A model generated the notes under the pieces. It was given only the letters and a program-made list of their open reading frames with translations. It searched no databases and was not told the origin of the DNA. 64,000 nt of DNA from Acuticoccus kalidii (GTDB lineage: Bacteria > Pseudomonadota > Alphaproteobacteria > Rhizobiales > Amorphaceae). The stretch spans positions 97,526 through 161,525 of the forward strand of contig NZ_JAKGCS010000019.1 in the NCBI RefSeq assembly GCF_021556395.1, given 5' to 3'. The position numbers and the translations under genes are program-made. Shown piece by piece: positions 50,083 through 58,441 of the stretch. The stretch's first letter is position 1; each line of letters begins with the position of its first letter.

Positions 50083-50553
50083 ATGGCCGCGAAGTCCTTT
50101 GCTGCGCAGGTCGAAGACATGGTGACGCGCAGCAAAGCGAAGCTCGAGGCTGTGTGGAAGCAGTCAACGCAAGACGTGGTGGATCTAATCCAAACGACGG
50201 CCAACGAGGGTGGCCGGATGCCGATTGACACCGGCTATCTACGCGCTTCGCTGCAAGCCTCGCTCGACGATTTCCCAATGGTGGCACGTGAAGGTCCATC
50301 GCTTGATCAGCGGTATGAGAAGAATGCCGAGGAAATATCGCTGGTGATCGCTTCAGCTGATCTCGGTGGCAAGGTGATGTTCGGCTTCGTCGCGGCGTAT
50401 GCCATGCGCATGGAGTATGGCTTTGAAGGCACCGATGAACTCGGCCGCCAGTATCATCAATCCGGTTTTGGTTTCGTTCGTGGTGCCGTCGACGAGTGGC
50501 AGTCAATCGTCACGAAGAACGCGTTGAAGGTGAAGGGCCTCGGCGCACTTTGA
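50083..50553 (+). CDS. HK97 gp10-like head-tail joining protein
   Basis: 156 residues. Signature MPIDTGYLRASLQASLD followed by MFGFVAAYAMRMEYGFEGTDELGRQYHQSGFGFVRGAVDEW matches the HK97-gp10 family of neck or tail-completion proteins. It starts 3 bp after the minor head gene. Confidence 0.85.
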   Translation: MAAKSFAAQVEDMVTRSKAKLEAVWKQSTQDVVDLIQTTANEGGRMPIDTGYLRASLQASLDDFPMVAREGPSLDQRYEKNAEEISLVIASADLGGKVMFGFVAAYAMRMEYGFEGTDELGRQYHQSGFGFVRGAVDEWQSIVTKNALKVKGLGAL

Positions 50554-50749
50554 CTTCGGTTTGAGCGCGTTCGATGGCATCGGCTGCGTCCTTCGCTGCG
50601 AAGGATGCGCCGCATGCGGCCAATATCTTTCGCGCGGCATCGAGCACCGAATTGCCGAAATGAGTGTCGCCCGCTTCGTCGCCGAGCGCACACCACGCGT
50701 TTTGCAAACGAATGCGGATCTCGTCATCGGACAAACGGTCATCAGCCAT
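50510..50749 (-). CDS. Possible small minus-strand gene in the tail region (79 aa)
   Basis: 79 residues from the ATG at 50749. MADDRLSDDEIRIRLQNAWCALGDEAGDTHFGNSVLDAARKIL is protein-like and helical, and the plus strand has no gene between 50554 and 50774. Its 3' end overlaps the gp10-like gene by 44 bp on the opposite strand. It could be a second moron. No family is recognised and no promoter was assigned. Confidence 0.45.
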   Translation of the reverse strand: MADDRLSDDEIRIRLQNAWCALGDEAGDTHFGNSVLDAARKILAACGASFAAKDAADAIERAQTEVKVRRGPSPSTRSS

Positions 50750-50774
50750 AGCCAAACGATAGCAGGCGCCGACC

Positions 50775-51212
50775 ATGGCCGAAAAGCAAATCTTTACGGT
50801 GCTTGCCGACCGGCTGGGAACGCTCGTGCTCTCGCCGACGCTCCCGATCGCGTGGCCGAACGTCGATTTCACTCCGCCGCCGCGCACAGGCGTGGGGAAG
50901 GGCGCCTATCTCAGAGCGTCACATATCCCCACGACTACTGATCAGATCACGCTCGGTGACAGTGGTTACAATCGACACCGCGGAATCTTCCAAATCGATG
51001 TCGTGTGGCCTGCGAACGGTGGGTTGGTCGCGCCAATGAAGGTGGTCGACGCGATCATTGCGCACTTTCAGCGCGGCACCGTCCTCACTGAGGGCGGCCA
51101 CATCGTTCGGATTTACGCGCCGCCCCATCCTGGGCCGGTCATTTCTTCGCCGCCGCAAATTCAGATCCCCGTATCGGTCCGCTACCAGGCCGACGCGCCC
51201 AATCCATCCTGA
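50775..51212 (+). CDS. Tail terminator-like protein (DUF4128 type)
   Basis: 145 residues. EKQIFTVLADRLGTLVLSPTLPIAWPNVDFTPP, YLRASHIPTTTDQITLG and GIFQIDVVWPANGGLVAPMKVVDAIIAHF form the alpha-beta pattern of DUF4128/lambda gpU-like tail terminators, which cap the tail and join it to the head. Gene order just before the tail tube agrees. Confidence 0.82.
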   Translation: MAEKQIFTVLADRLGTLVLSPTLPIAWPNVDFTPPPRTGVGKGAYLRASHIPTTTDQITLGDSGYNRHRGIFQIDVVWPANGGLVAPMKVVDAIIAHFQRGTVLTEGGHIVRIYAPPHPGPVISSPPQIQIPVSVRYQADAPNPS

Positions 51213-51222
51213 CGAGGACATC

Positions 51223-51408
51223 ATGACGAAGACGGTGACGATGGTCGCCTCGCGGGCTTTCCCGTTGAGGGACGAGAACGGTGACGGCGTGCGCCGGGCC
51301 AAGCCTGGCGAAACGCTTCGCGTCGGCGAGAGTGAAGCGCGCGCTCGTGAAGGCGCTGGCAAGGCGGAGCGTGTGGTGGCGCCCCAGATGTCTGACAAGG
51401 AGGGCTGA
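51223..51408 (+). CDS. Small phage tail-region protein (61 aa)
   Basis: 61 residues from the ATG at 51223, preceded by GAGGA. MVASRAFPLRDENGDGVRRAKPGETLRVGESEARA has the look of the short 'FPLR-x-E-x-G-x-V..G-x-x-x-V' proteins found before tail tube genes. Basic, with unknown role. Confidence 0.62.
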   Translation: MTKTVTMVASRAFPLRDENGDGVRRAKPGETLRVGESEARAREGAGKAERVVAPQMSDKEG

Positions 51409-51411
51409 TCA

Positions 51412-52320
51412 ATGCCGTTCGCAACTGGCGCACGCCACGGGCTTAGCTACGTCGCGGAGTCGACGTACGGCACCACGCCGGGCTCGCCGTCCATGCTGGC
51501 GCTACGACATACATCGTCGTCGTTGCAGCTCAACAAGGACAATTTCGTCTCCAACGAGATCCGCAACGATCGGCAGATCGAGGACATGCGTCACGGCACC
51601 AAACAGGTCGGCGGCGACATTGGGATCGAGCTGTCCTATGGAGCCTTCGACGACATCCTTGAGAGTGCGCTGTTCGGCTCCTGGGCAACCGATGTGCTCA
51701 AGGCCGGAACCGCCGTGAAGTCCTTCACGATGGAGCGACAGTTCGGCGACATCGGACAATACGAGGTGTTTACCGGTTGTCTCGCGAACACGTTCAGTCT
51801 GTCGATTTCACCCAACGCGATGGTGACGGGAACGATCGGCATCATGGGGAAGGACGCAACTCTGTCCGGAACCTCCCTTGGCGCGCCCGGTGCTGCCGCG
51901 TCGAATCCGCCCTTTGACGGATTTTCTGGGACGCTTTCGGAGGGGGGCTCCGCGATTGCGAACGTGTCCGCGCTGGAACTGACGCTCGACAACGGCATCA
52001 CGCCTGCATTCGTCATCGGCTCTGACGTGACGCCGCAGATGATTGCCGGACGGTCGAACCTCACGGGTACCCTGACGGCCTATTTCGAGGACTTGGCGCT
52101 CCTGAACAAATTCATTGACGAGACGGAAAGCTCGCTTGAGCTGACCCTTGAAGGAGCATCGGGTGGCGATCTCACGATCACTATCCCTCGGATCAAGTAC
52201 ACGGGCGGACAGAACCCGGTGAATTCGGCCGAGGAAGCCATTCCGCTGACGATGCCGTTCCAGGCGCTCCGGTCGAGCTCGGATGGAACTAACCTGATCC
52301 TGACGCGGACCCCGGCCTAA
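51412..52320 (+). CDS. Major tail (tube) protein
   Basis: 302 residues. Opens GARHGLSYVAESTYGTTPGSPSMLALRHTSSSL, then NEIRNDRQIEDMRHGTKQVGGDIGIELSYGAFDDILESALFG, and a second beta domain FSGTLSEGGSAIANVSALELTLDNGI. This is the lambda-V-like tube fold with an extra surface domain. It polymerises around the tape measure. A short hairpin followed by a run of seven T residues lies just after the stop. Confidence 0.92.
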   Translation: MPFATGARHGLSYVAESTYGTTPGSPSMLALRHTSSSLQLNKDNFVSNEIRNDRQIEDMRHGTKQVGGDIGIELSYGAFDDILESALFGSWATDVLKAGTAVKSFTMERQFGDIGQYEVFTGCLANTFSLSISPNAMVTGTIGIMGKDATLSGTSLGAPGAAASNPPFDGFSGTLSEGGSAIANVSALELTLDNGITPAFVIGSDVTPQMIAGRSNLTGTLTAYFEDLALLNKFIDETESSLELTLEGASGGDLTITIPRIKYTGGQNPVNSAEEAIPLTMPFQALRSSSDGTNLILTRTPA

Positions 52321-52326
52321 GCGTCG

Positions 52327-52345
52327 GGGCTAGCGCCCTTTTTTT
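52327..52345 (+). terminator. Weak hairpin plus T-tract after the tail tube gene
   Basis: GGGC-TAGC-GCCC (52327-52338) followed by seven T residues (52339-52345). The 4-bp stem is short, so it is likely an attenuator that lowers expression of the tail chaperones relative to the abundant tube protein. Confidence 0.5.
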
Positions 52346-52377
52346 CTCGATTCATCCCCCTGCAGAGACCGTGGACT

Positions 52378-52779
52378 ATGGCGAATTTTGACGTTTCCAA
52401 GCTCGATGAGATCACGAATCAGACGCTCGACGAGGTCGAAATCACGATCACCCATCCCAACGGCCAGCCGCTCGACATCCGCTTTCGGATCGTTTCGACG
52501 GATCATCCGCGCGTGCGCAAGGTGGTCAAGCGCAACATCAATTTGATGCAGCGCGCACAGCAACGCGGCCGGCCGCTTTCGGCTGAACAGGTCGAAGATC
52601 TGGCGACCGATGTCGTGGTGGCGCATGTCGTGTGGTGGAACCTCGAAGCCCATGGCGAGCCAACCCCGTGCACCGAAGAGAACGTCAAGGCGATCTTGAA
52701 CGCGCACCGCTGGATCGAGCGCCAGGTGGTGGAGGCGCGCGACGACGCCGCGACGTTTCTCCGAGGATCTGACGACTGA
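52378..52779 (+). CDS. Tail assembly chaperone (gpG-like)
   Basis: 133 residues. NFDVSKLDEITNQTLDEVEITITHPNGQPLDIRFRIVSTDHP opens with a beta domain, then a helical region. Position between tube and tape measure defines it as the first tail chaperone. The frame of the second chaperone is open across its last 80 bp in the +1 (= -2) frame, so a programmed frameshift product is likely. Confidence 0.82.
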   Translation: MANFDVSKLDEITNQTLDEVEITITHPNGQPLDIRFRIVSTDHPRVRKVVKRNINLMQRAQQRGRPLSAEQVEDLATDVVVAHVVWWNLEAHGEPTPCTEENVKAILNAHRWIERQVVEARDDAATFLRGSDD

Positions 52780-52795
52780 GCTTTGCGCTGCCGTC

Positions 52796-53122
52796 TTGGA
52801 GCGCGTGCGGCTCGAATTCCCGGACGCAAACGGGACCATCCTTCTCGATCACTATGCACAATTGGGGATCGACTTTGATCTTCCCGAGCCGCCCGAATGC
52901 GCGGCGCACGTGTGGGCGTGGTTTTGGCAGTTGTCCAATGCCCGGGGCGGGGGCGGATTCTCCATCGCTTCGATCGCATATTCCGAGATCGCGGCATGGG
53001 GTGAGCTAACCCTTGCAGATCCGACGCCGACCGAGATTGGCATGATCAAGGCCATGGATGCCGCTTTCCTCGATGCGGTCGAGAAACGTCGAAAGGTCGG
53101 GGCAAAACCCGGCAAGAAGTAG
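52796..53122 (+). CDS. Second tail assembly chaperone frame (gpT-like)
   Basis: From the TTG at 52796 the frame encodes 108 residues (RVRLEFPDANGTILLDHYAQLGIDF..., FSIASIAYSEIAAWGEL, then a basic end). In this frame no stop occurs back to 52700 and the upstream codons read RRFSEDLTTELCAAVLERV, which is also protein-like. The TTG has no ribosome site. It is therefore probably made only by frameshifting from the first chaperone, as in lambda G-GT and, with a -2 shift, in Mu. Confidence 0.7.
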   Translation: MERVRLEFPDANGTILLDHYAQLGIDFDLPEPPECAAHVWAWFWQLSNARGGGGFSIASIAYSEIAAWGELTLADPTPTEIGMIKAMDAAFLDAVEKRRKVGAKPGKK

Positions 53123-53131
53123 GGGCCGGCC

Positions 53132-56100
53132 ATGATCGACGTCGCTACGCTGGGCTTTGAGTCTGACAGCAGTGGGCTAGTCAAGGCCAAGCGCGATTTA
53201 GACCGGATCGTCCCCTCGGCGAAGAACGCCGAGAAGGCGGCGGACGAATACGGGAAGACGGCCAAAGAAAGCGGCGACAAGGTTGAGAAGTCGACCACCA
53301 AGGCGAAGGCGAGCACGGAAGCGCTCGGCCGCGCTTTCGGAGGGCTCCGCAATCAGGCGGTCGCGTTCGGCGCGGCGTTCTTCGCGTCCATGGCGGCGGC
53401 GTTCAGCACCAAGCCGCTCTTTGAATTCTCCACCGCCCTTGCCGAGGTGTCGACGCTCGTCAATGTCGCCACCTTCGACATGGCGGGGCTTCGTCAATCT
53501 GCGCTTCAGCAGGCCGCGGCGTTCGGCACCGCGCCGACGATGCAGGTGCAAGCCTTCTATCAGGCGATCTCGGCCGGCGCGTCGGCGGCGGCCGATGCGG
53601 CCGAGACGCTGGATGTTGCCAACCGCCTCGCTATCGGCGGCGTCACCGACATCACCACGGCGACTGACGGCTTGACGTCCATCATGAACGCGTACGGGGA
53701 CAAGGTCGCGAGCGCGACCGCGGTTTCGGATGCGATGTTCGTCGCGATGCGCGCCGGCAAGACGACGATCGGCGAACTCTCCTCAACCCTCGGCCAAGTC
53801 GCGCCGCTCGCCGCGCAGACGGGGGTTTCCTTCGACGAACTCACAGCCGCGATTGCCGCGCTGACGAAAGGCGGTATTTCGACATCGCAGGCGGTCACCG
53901 GCGTTCGCGCGATCCTCGCCGCTGTGGCGAAGCCGACCTCGGAAGCCGCGAAGCTGGCCAAGCAACTCGGCCTCGATTTCACTGCGTCCGGCCTCGCGTC
54001 GAAGGGCTTCACCAGCTTTCTGAATGACCTTCTCGAAGCGACTGGCGGGAGTACAGAACAGCTTTCCTTGCTCTTCGGCGGTGTTGAAGCATTGGTGCCT
54101 ATCATGGCCTTGTCGGGACAGGCTGGGCGCGATTTCGCTGCGGTCCTTGATCAGATGGCCAATAAGGCGGGCGCGACCGCTGAAGCCTACCGCAAGTTGG
54201 AGAACACGCCAGCGTTCCAGGCAAATCGCGTCTGGGCCGCCTTGCAGGTGGAAGTCCTCGGCCTCACGACGGCCATGGGTGGCGGTCTCACCGCGGCGCT
54301 GCGCGAAGTCGCGGACAACTTCGGCATTGTGGCGAGCGTCGCGAAAATCACCGGAGCGACGCTCCTCGTTGCCTTTGGTCCGGCGATCCTCGGCGCGGTG
54401 AAGGCGCTCACGGTCGCGATCGGCACGGGCCTTGTGGGGGCTTTCCGCGCCCTCACCGCTGCGATGATGGCGAACCCCCTCGGGGCGCTAGCCATCGCCA
54501 TCACAGCAGTGATCGCCACGGCCTGGGAGTTCCGGGACGAGATCAACCGCATCTTCGGCGTCGATCTCGAAAGCGCGGTCGGGGGCTTCTCCGACTATCT
54601 CCGCGTCGAGATGCGAACCGCTTTCGATCAGGTCAAAATGGTTTGGGCCGCGCTTCCTGATCTGTTCGGCGATATCGGCCTGCTCGCCGCCGAGCGGCTG
54701 GTCAACAATACGCTATTCGGCATCCGCAAGGTGTCCGAGGGCGGAAGCTGGATCTGGAAGCAGCTTGGCTTCGACGTAGCGTCGATCCCGGAACTCGATT
54801 TGTCGGATTTCCTCTCTCCGGCGGGCAAGGCCCTTCGTGAGGAAATGAGGCGAGCGCGGGAAGCGAACGCCGCCGCGGTCGCCGGCGAGCGTGGATCAGC
54901 GGAAAACCCGATCGTGCTCGACGAGATCATCGTTCCGCCCACCGCGGGCGGCGGCTCTCGATCGGCGGCGAGTGCGATGCAGGAACTCACCGACAAGCAG
55001 AAAGCCTTGCAGAAGGCCTATGCTGATATCGTCGCCGGGGCGAAGGACCACATCGTCCAACAACAGCTTGAGCGCGACGCGCTGTCCATGACGGCCGAGG
55101 AAGCCGCGACGCTCCGGTATGAATACGACCTCCTCAACCAAGCGAGGCGGGCCGGCATTCAACTTGGACCGGAGCAGATCGGCGACCTTCAAGCGCTCGC
55201 GCGCGGGATGGCCGCGGCGGACACGCAGGCAAAGGCCGCGGCCGATGCCGTGGCGCGCGTCCAAGAGGGAATCGACGCGAGCAAAGAGGCGACGCGGGGC
55301 TTTATCGGCGATCTCGTCGGCGGGCTTCGCGAGGGCAAGCGCATGGTCGACGTGTTGCGTGACGCCTTCAACAACCTGTTTGACCGCATCCTCAATCGCG
55401 CGATGGATATGTTCGTCAATGCGATCTTTGGCGGGCCGGCCGGCGCAGGCGGTGCTGGCGGCGGGGGCATCTTCGCCGCTCTGTTCGGCGGTGCGGCGGG
55501 CGGCTCAACGGCCGGCGGCGGATCGGCAGCGACGGCGGTCGCGCAGGCGATATCTGGATCGCTTCCGGATGCGATCGCGCGGACGTCTGTCCCGTCCGTT
55601 GGTTCGGCCGTAGCCGGCGGCGCGGCCTCCACCGCTCTCGCGGGAGGGGTGCGCGGGGACACGATCGGCCGCGCGTCCCAATATCTCGGGCTCAATGAGA
55701 GCGCCAACGCCACTGCGATCAGCAACTTCCTGGCCGGTGCGGGGAATCGGCTTGATCCGAAGAAAACGGCGTGGTGCGCCGCGTTTGCTGATGCGGTACT
55801 GGCCGCTGAGGGCCTGCCCACGCAAGGCAGCCTTTGGGCTCGCGATTTCATGAACTACGGCACCGGAACGGAAAACCCGGTGCCGGGCGATCTCGCCGTG
55901 TTTAAGCGAGGTTCCGGTGGCCATGTCGGCTTTTTCAATGGCTATTCCGAGGACGGCCGAATTCGTGTGATCGGCGGCAATCAAGGTGGCTCTGCCATGG
56001 GTGGTGGCGGTGTGACCGAAGCGCTTTACGGGACCGATAACCTTCTCGGCTTCCGTAGCGTGGGGAGCCCGCAACAGACGATCGACGCCGCGGCGCAGCA

Positions 56101-56722
56101 GATGGCGACGGCGGCGGCCGGCGCGGCCGAAGCGGCGACCAACCTGCAAACCGGGCTGACACAGTCGTTCACGAGCACGGTCGAAGGAATGAGCGAGGCC
56201 GGCAGCGGCTTCGTCTCGCAGTTCGGCGGGGCTCTGCAAAGCGTCGTCGGCGGCATCGGAAGCGCCCTATCATCGGCGAGTATCGGCATCGTCAAAAGCC
56301 TGACCTCGGCGGGTGTTGGCGGCCTGTTCGCCAACGGCGCCGCCTTCTCCAATGGCAACGTCGTCGCGTTCGCCAATGGTGGTGTCGTCGGCGGGCCGAC
56401 TATGTTCCCGATGTCCGGCGGGCGAACGGGGCTGATGGGTGAAGACGGGCCGGAAGGCATCGTCCCGCTCAAGCGTGGCCGCGATGGTCGGCTCGGCGTT
56501 TCCATGCACGGTATGCAGCCGCAGGTGATCGAGCGCGAGCGCTTGGTAATCGTCAACGCGGGCGTCGAGCGCAACGGCAATCTCGAGCTCTTCGTCGACG
56601 AACGGGCCGACCGTATTGCCTCGACGAAAAGCAACGAGGTACGTGGCGAGATCGGCCCTCGGAGCGAAGCCGCTCGCCGACAGAATGAGCGGCGCCGCAT
56701 CCAACCTGCCAGAGGCGTTTGA
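53132..56722 (+). CDS. Tail tape measure protein with embedded peptidoglycan hydrolase domain
   Basis: 1196 residues. The N terminus carries charged helices, then a TP901-type core (FSTALAEVSTLVNVATFDMAGLRQSAL, SAGASAAADAAETLDVANRLA), followed by hydrophobic membrane-active segments (about 410-480). Residues about 845-970 form an NlpC/CHAP-like domain: QYLGLNESANA, nucleophile Cys882 in KTAWCAAFADAVLAAEG, WARDFMNYG, His931 in GSGGHVGFFNGY and IGGNQGG. The C terminus has the GEDGPEGIVPL motif of tape measures. The domain should open the cell wall locally during DNA entry. Confidence 0.92.
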   Translation: MIDVATLGFESDSSGLVKAKRDLDRIVPSAKNAEKAADEYGKTAKESGDKVEKSTTKAKASTEALGRAFGGLRNQAVAFGAAFFASMAAAFSTKPLFEFSTALAEVSTLVNVATFDMAGLRQSALQQAAAFGTAPTMQVQAFYQAISAGASAAADAAETLDVANRLAIGGVTDITTATDGLTSIMNAYGDKVASATAVSDAMFVAMRAGKTTIGELSSTLGQVAPLAAQTGVSFDELTAAIAALTKGGISTSQAVTGVRAILAAVAKPTSEAAKLAKQLGLDFTASGLASKGFTSFLNDLLEATGGSTEQLSLLFGGVEALVPIMALSGQAGRDFAAVLDQMANKAGATAEAYRKLENTPAFQANRVWAALQVEVLGLTTAMGGGLTAALREVADNFGIVASVAKITGATLLVAFGPAILGAVKALTVAIGTGLVGAFRALTAAMMANPLGALAIAITAVIATAWEFRDEINRIFGVDLESAVGGFSDYLRVEMRTAFDQVKMVWAALPDLFGDIGLLAAERLVNNTLFGIRKVSEGGSWIWKQLGFDVASIPELDLSDFLSPAGKALREEMRRAREANAAAVAGERGSAENPIVLDEIIVPPTAGGGSRSAASAMQELTDKQKALQKAYADIVAGAKDHIVQQQLERDALSMTAEEAATLRYEYDLLNQARRAGIQLGPEQIGDLQALARGMAAADTQAKAAADAVARVQEGIDASKEATRGFIGDLVGGLREGKRMVDVLRDAFNNLFDRILNRAMDMFVNAIFGGPAGAGGAGGGGIFAALFGGAAGGSTAGGGSAATAVAQAISGSLPDAIARTSVPSVGSAVAGGAASTALAGGVRGDTIGRASQYLGLNESANATAISNFLAGAGNRLDPKKTAWCAAFADAVLAAEGLPTQGSLWARDFMNYGTGTENPVPGDLAVFKRGSGGHVGFFNGYSEDGRIRVIGGNQGGSAMGGGGVTEALYGTDNLLGFRSVGSPQQTIDAAAQQMATAAAGAAEAATNLQTGLTQSFTSTVEGMSEAGSGFVSQFGGALQSVVGGIGSALSSASIGIVKSLTSAGVGGLFANGAAFSNGNVVAFANGGVVGGPTMFPMSGGRTGLMGEDGPEGIVPLKRGRDGRLGVSMHGMQPQVIERERLVIVNAGVERNGNLELFVDERADRIASTKSNEVRGEIGPRSEAARRQNERRRIQPARGV

Positions 56723-57429
56723 TGGTCGTGCGTCGTCTGTTGCCGTGGCCGGAAGGCGTCGGCGTTTCCTACATCGAACCCATGTCCGGGCCGGCCGTGC
56801 GCGGGTCCGGACAGAACACGTTCCTAACCGGCGACGAGCAAACCTTCTCGACGCCGGGCGATCGCGTCTCATTCAGGCTCGAATTCCCGCCGATGCAGGG
56901 GGAGACGGCGCGGCGCTTTCGGGCGTGGAAAATGGGGCTTGCGAACGGCGCAAACTGGACCCGTTTTCGCGTCCCGGACGGCGACCGGGCGCAATGGTCT
57001 GAGATCGGCATTTCTGGTCAGACGGCACTCTGGAACTATCAGCAGACGTGGTCAGATGGGAACCCGTGGGAACCACACATCGGCATCGTCGGTGTCGGCG
57101 GTGCCCGCGCGGCCGGTTCCAACACGGTGCGCCTCCAAAACAACAATTGGGCGAACGCGATCGCCGTCGGCTGGATGCTCGGCTTCGTGCCGTTTCACTT
57201 CGGTTGCTATTGGGTGACGGAGGTCTTGGAGGATCGCGAATTCAGGATCTGGCCGAACCTCCGATCCACTCTGCCGGCCAATGCCGCCGCGACGCTACAA
57301 CCCGTCCTGGCTATGGCGGCCGTGCCGAACTCGGCGAGCGGCGGGCGAGGCATCAACTCGACGGAGGGTGAAAGCGTGGCCCTTCGCGAAGTCATCAACC
57401 CCTACGTTCAAGCGGCGGCGTTCTTCTGA
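56722..57429 (+). CDS. Distal tail protein of unknown type (235 aa)
   Basis: 235 residues from the ATG at 56722 (TGATG overlap). LLPWPEGVGVSYIEPMSGPAVRGSGQNTFLTGDEQTFSTPGDRVSFRLEFPPMQGE and NWTRFRVPDGDRAQW suggest a beta-rich tail-tip component in the slot usually held by the distal tail protein. It overlaps the next gene by 1 bp. No confident family. Confidence 0.68.
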   Translation: MVVRRLLPWPEGVGVSYIEPMSGPAVRGSGQNTFLTGDEQTFSTPGDRVSFRLEFPPMQGETARRFRAWKMGLANGANWTRFRVPDGDRAQWSEIGISGQTALWNYQQTWSDGNPWEPHIGIVGVGGARAAGSNTVRLQNNNWANAIAVGWMLGFVPFHFGCYWVTEVLEDREFRIWPNLRSTLPANAAATLQPVLAMAAVPNSASGGRGINSTEGESVALREVINPYVQAAAFF

Positions 57430-58010
57430 TGGCATACCTTTTCGACGCCACCGACGAAGCCGCGCTCGATGCCATGCACGTTTGCCGGGCGTGGTTTGCC
57501 GACGTCGTCTTGCCGACGGGCCGGAGGCGGCTCTGGACTGGCGACGGGCCGATCACCATCGGCGGGGTGACATGGGACGGGACCTCGGATCCGTTCGGCG
57601 GCCAGCTCGTCAGTCTCACCGACGTGCAAGAGGTCCGGTTCGGCCAAGCGCCGGCCGCGGTGGCGGTGATCAGCGGCGCCAACCGCTCATGGCTCAAAGC
57701 CGTGTGGGACAGTGACGGCGTGATCGGTGCGCAATGCGATCTCTATTTCGCCGTCTTCGATCAGGAGACGCTCGGGGCTCTGGTCGATCTCAAGCTCATG
57801 TTCCAAGGCAAGATCACGGGCGTTCACTTCGAGATGGGCGGCGGGCTCGTGACGCGCGCCATCGTCGTGCGCATCGGGTCTTGGGAAGAGGCCCTAAACT
57901 ACGCCGCGCTCGCGACCGACTGGTCGCCGGACGGTCAGCGATCGCGGCAGGCCGTGGACCGAGGTCTCGATTATGTCGGATCGAAAGCGCAGGTCGATTT
58001 CCGGCCATGA
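57429..58010 (+). CDS. Tail hub-like protein (DUF2163-like)
   Basis: 193 residues. FADVVLPTGRRRLWTGDGPITIGGVTWDG, QLVSLTDVQEVRFGQAP and LFQGKITGV-like segments, then a C-terminal DRGLDYVGSKAQVDF, fit the baseplate-hub proteins of GTA-like and HK97-like tails. It lies between the distal tail protein and a Cys-containing NlpC-like protein, as in those systems. Confidence 0.75.
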   Translation: MAYLFDATDEAALDAMHVCRAWFADVVLPTGRRRLWTGDGPITIGGVTWDGTSDPFGGQLVSLTDVQEVRFGQAPAAVAVISGANRSWLKAVWDSDGVIGAQCDLYFAVFDQETLGALVDLKLMFQGKITGVHFEMGGGLVTRAIVVRIGSWEEALNYAALATDWSPDGQRSRQAVDRGLDYVGSKAQVDFRP

Positions 58011-58441
58011 TTAGCGCGACGATGAAGGATCGAGGCGAGAAATTGCGCGCCGCAGTGGCTGCACTCGACGGCGTTCCGGTGACGTGGGGTGTCGACGACT
58101 GCTCTGCCTGGCCCGCCTCGTGGGTCGCAGGGGTCACCGGGTGGGAGGTCTTGTGGCCGGCCTACGCAAGCGAGGATGAAGCGCACCGGCTGATCGACGA
58201 CGCTGGTGGACTCGACGTCTTGTGGTCTGAGATCGCGGGCGAGTGCGGCTTGCGCCGGCGGGTGAAGGGCGAAGAGCCATGTCTCGGCGACGTCGGACTT
58301 ATCCGAACGGCCTTTCATGATGCGATGGTCGGCGTCGTCTTCGCGCACGGTCGCACAGCTTGTTGGCGGCATGTTGCTGGGGTTCACCGCTTGTCCGTCA
58401 GGCATCAAACGATCGTCGCGGCGTGGGCGGTCCCGCTGTGA
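58007..58441 (+). CDS. NlpC/P60-like tail protein (DUF6950 type)
   Basis: 144 residues from the ATG at 58007. GVPVTWGVDDCSAWPASWVAGVTG carries the Cys of the NlpC/P60-like fold, but the following His context (VVFAHGRTACWRHVAG) is unusual, so catalytic activity is uncertain. In related phages this gene sits at the tail tip and may cut peptidoglycan or be a structural relic. It overlaps neighbours by 4 bp on each side. Confidence 0.75.
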   Translation: MISATMKDRGEKLRAAVAALDGVPVTWGVDDCSAWPASWVAGVTGWEVLWPAYASEDEAHRLIDDAGGLDVLWSEIAGECGLRRRVKGEEPCLGDVGLIRTAFHDAMVGVVFAHGRTACWRHVAGVHRLSVRHQTIVAAWAVPL

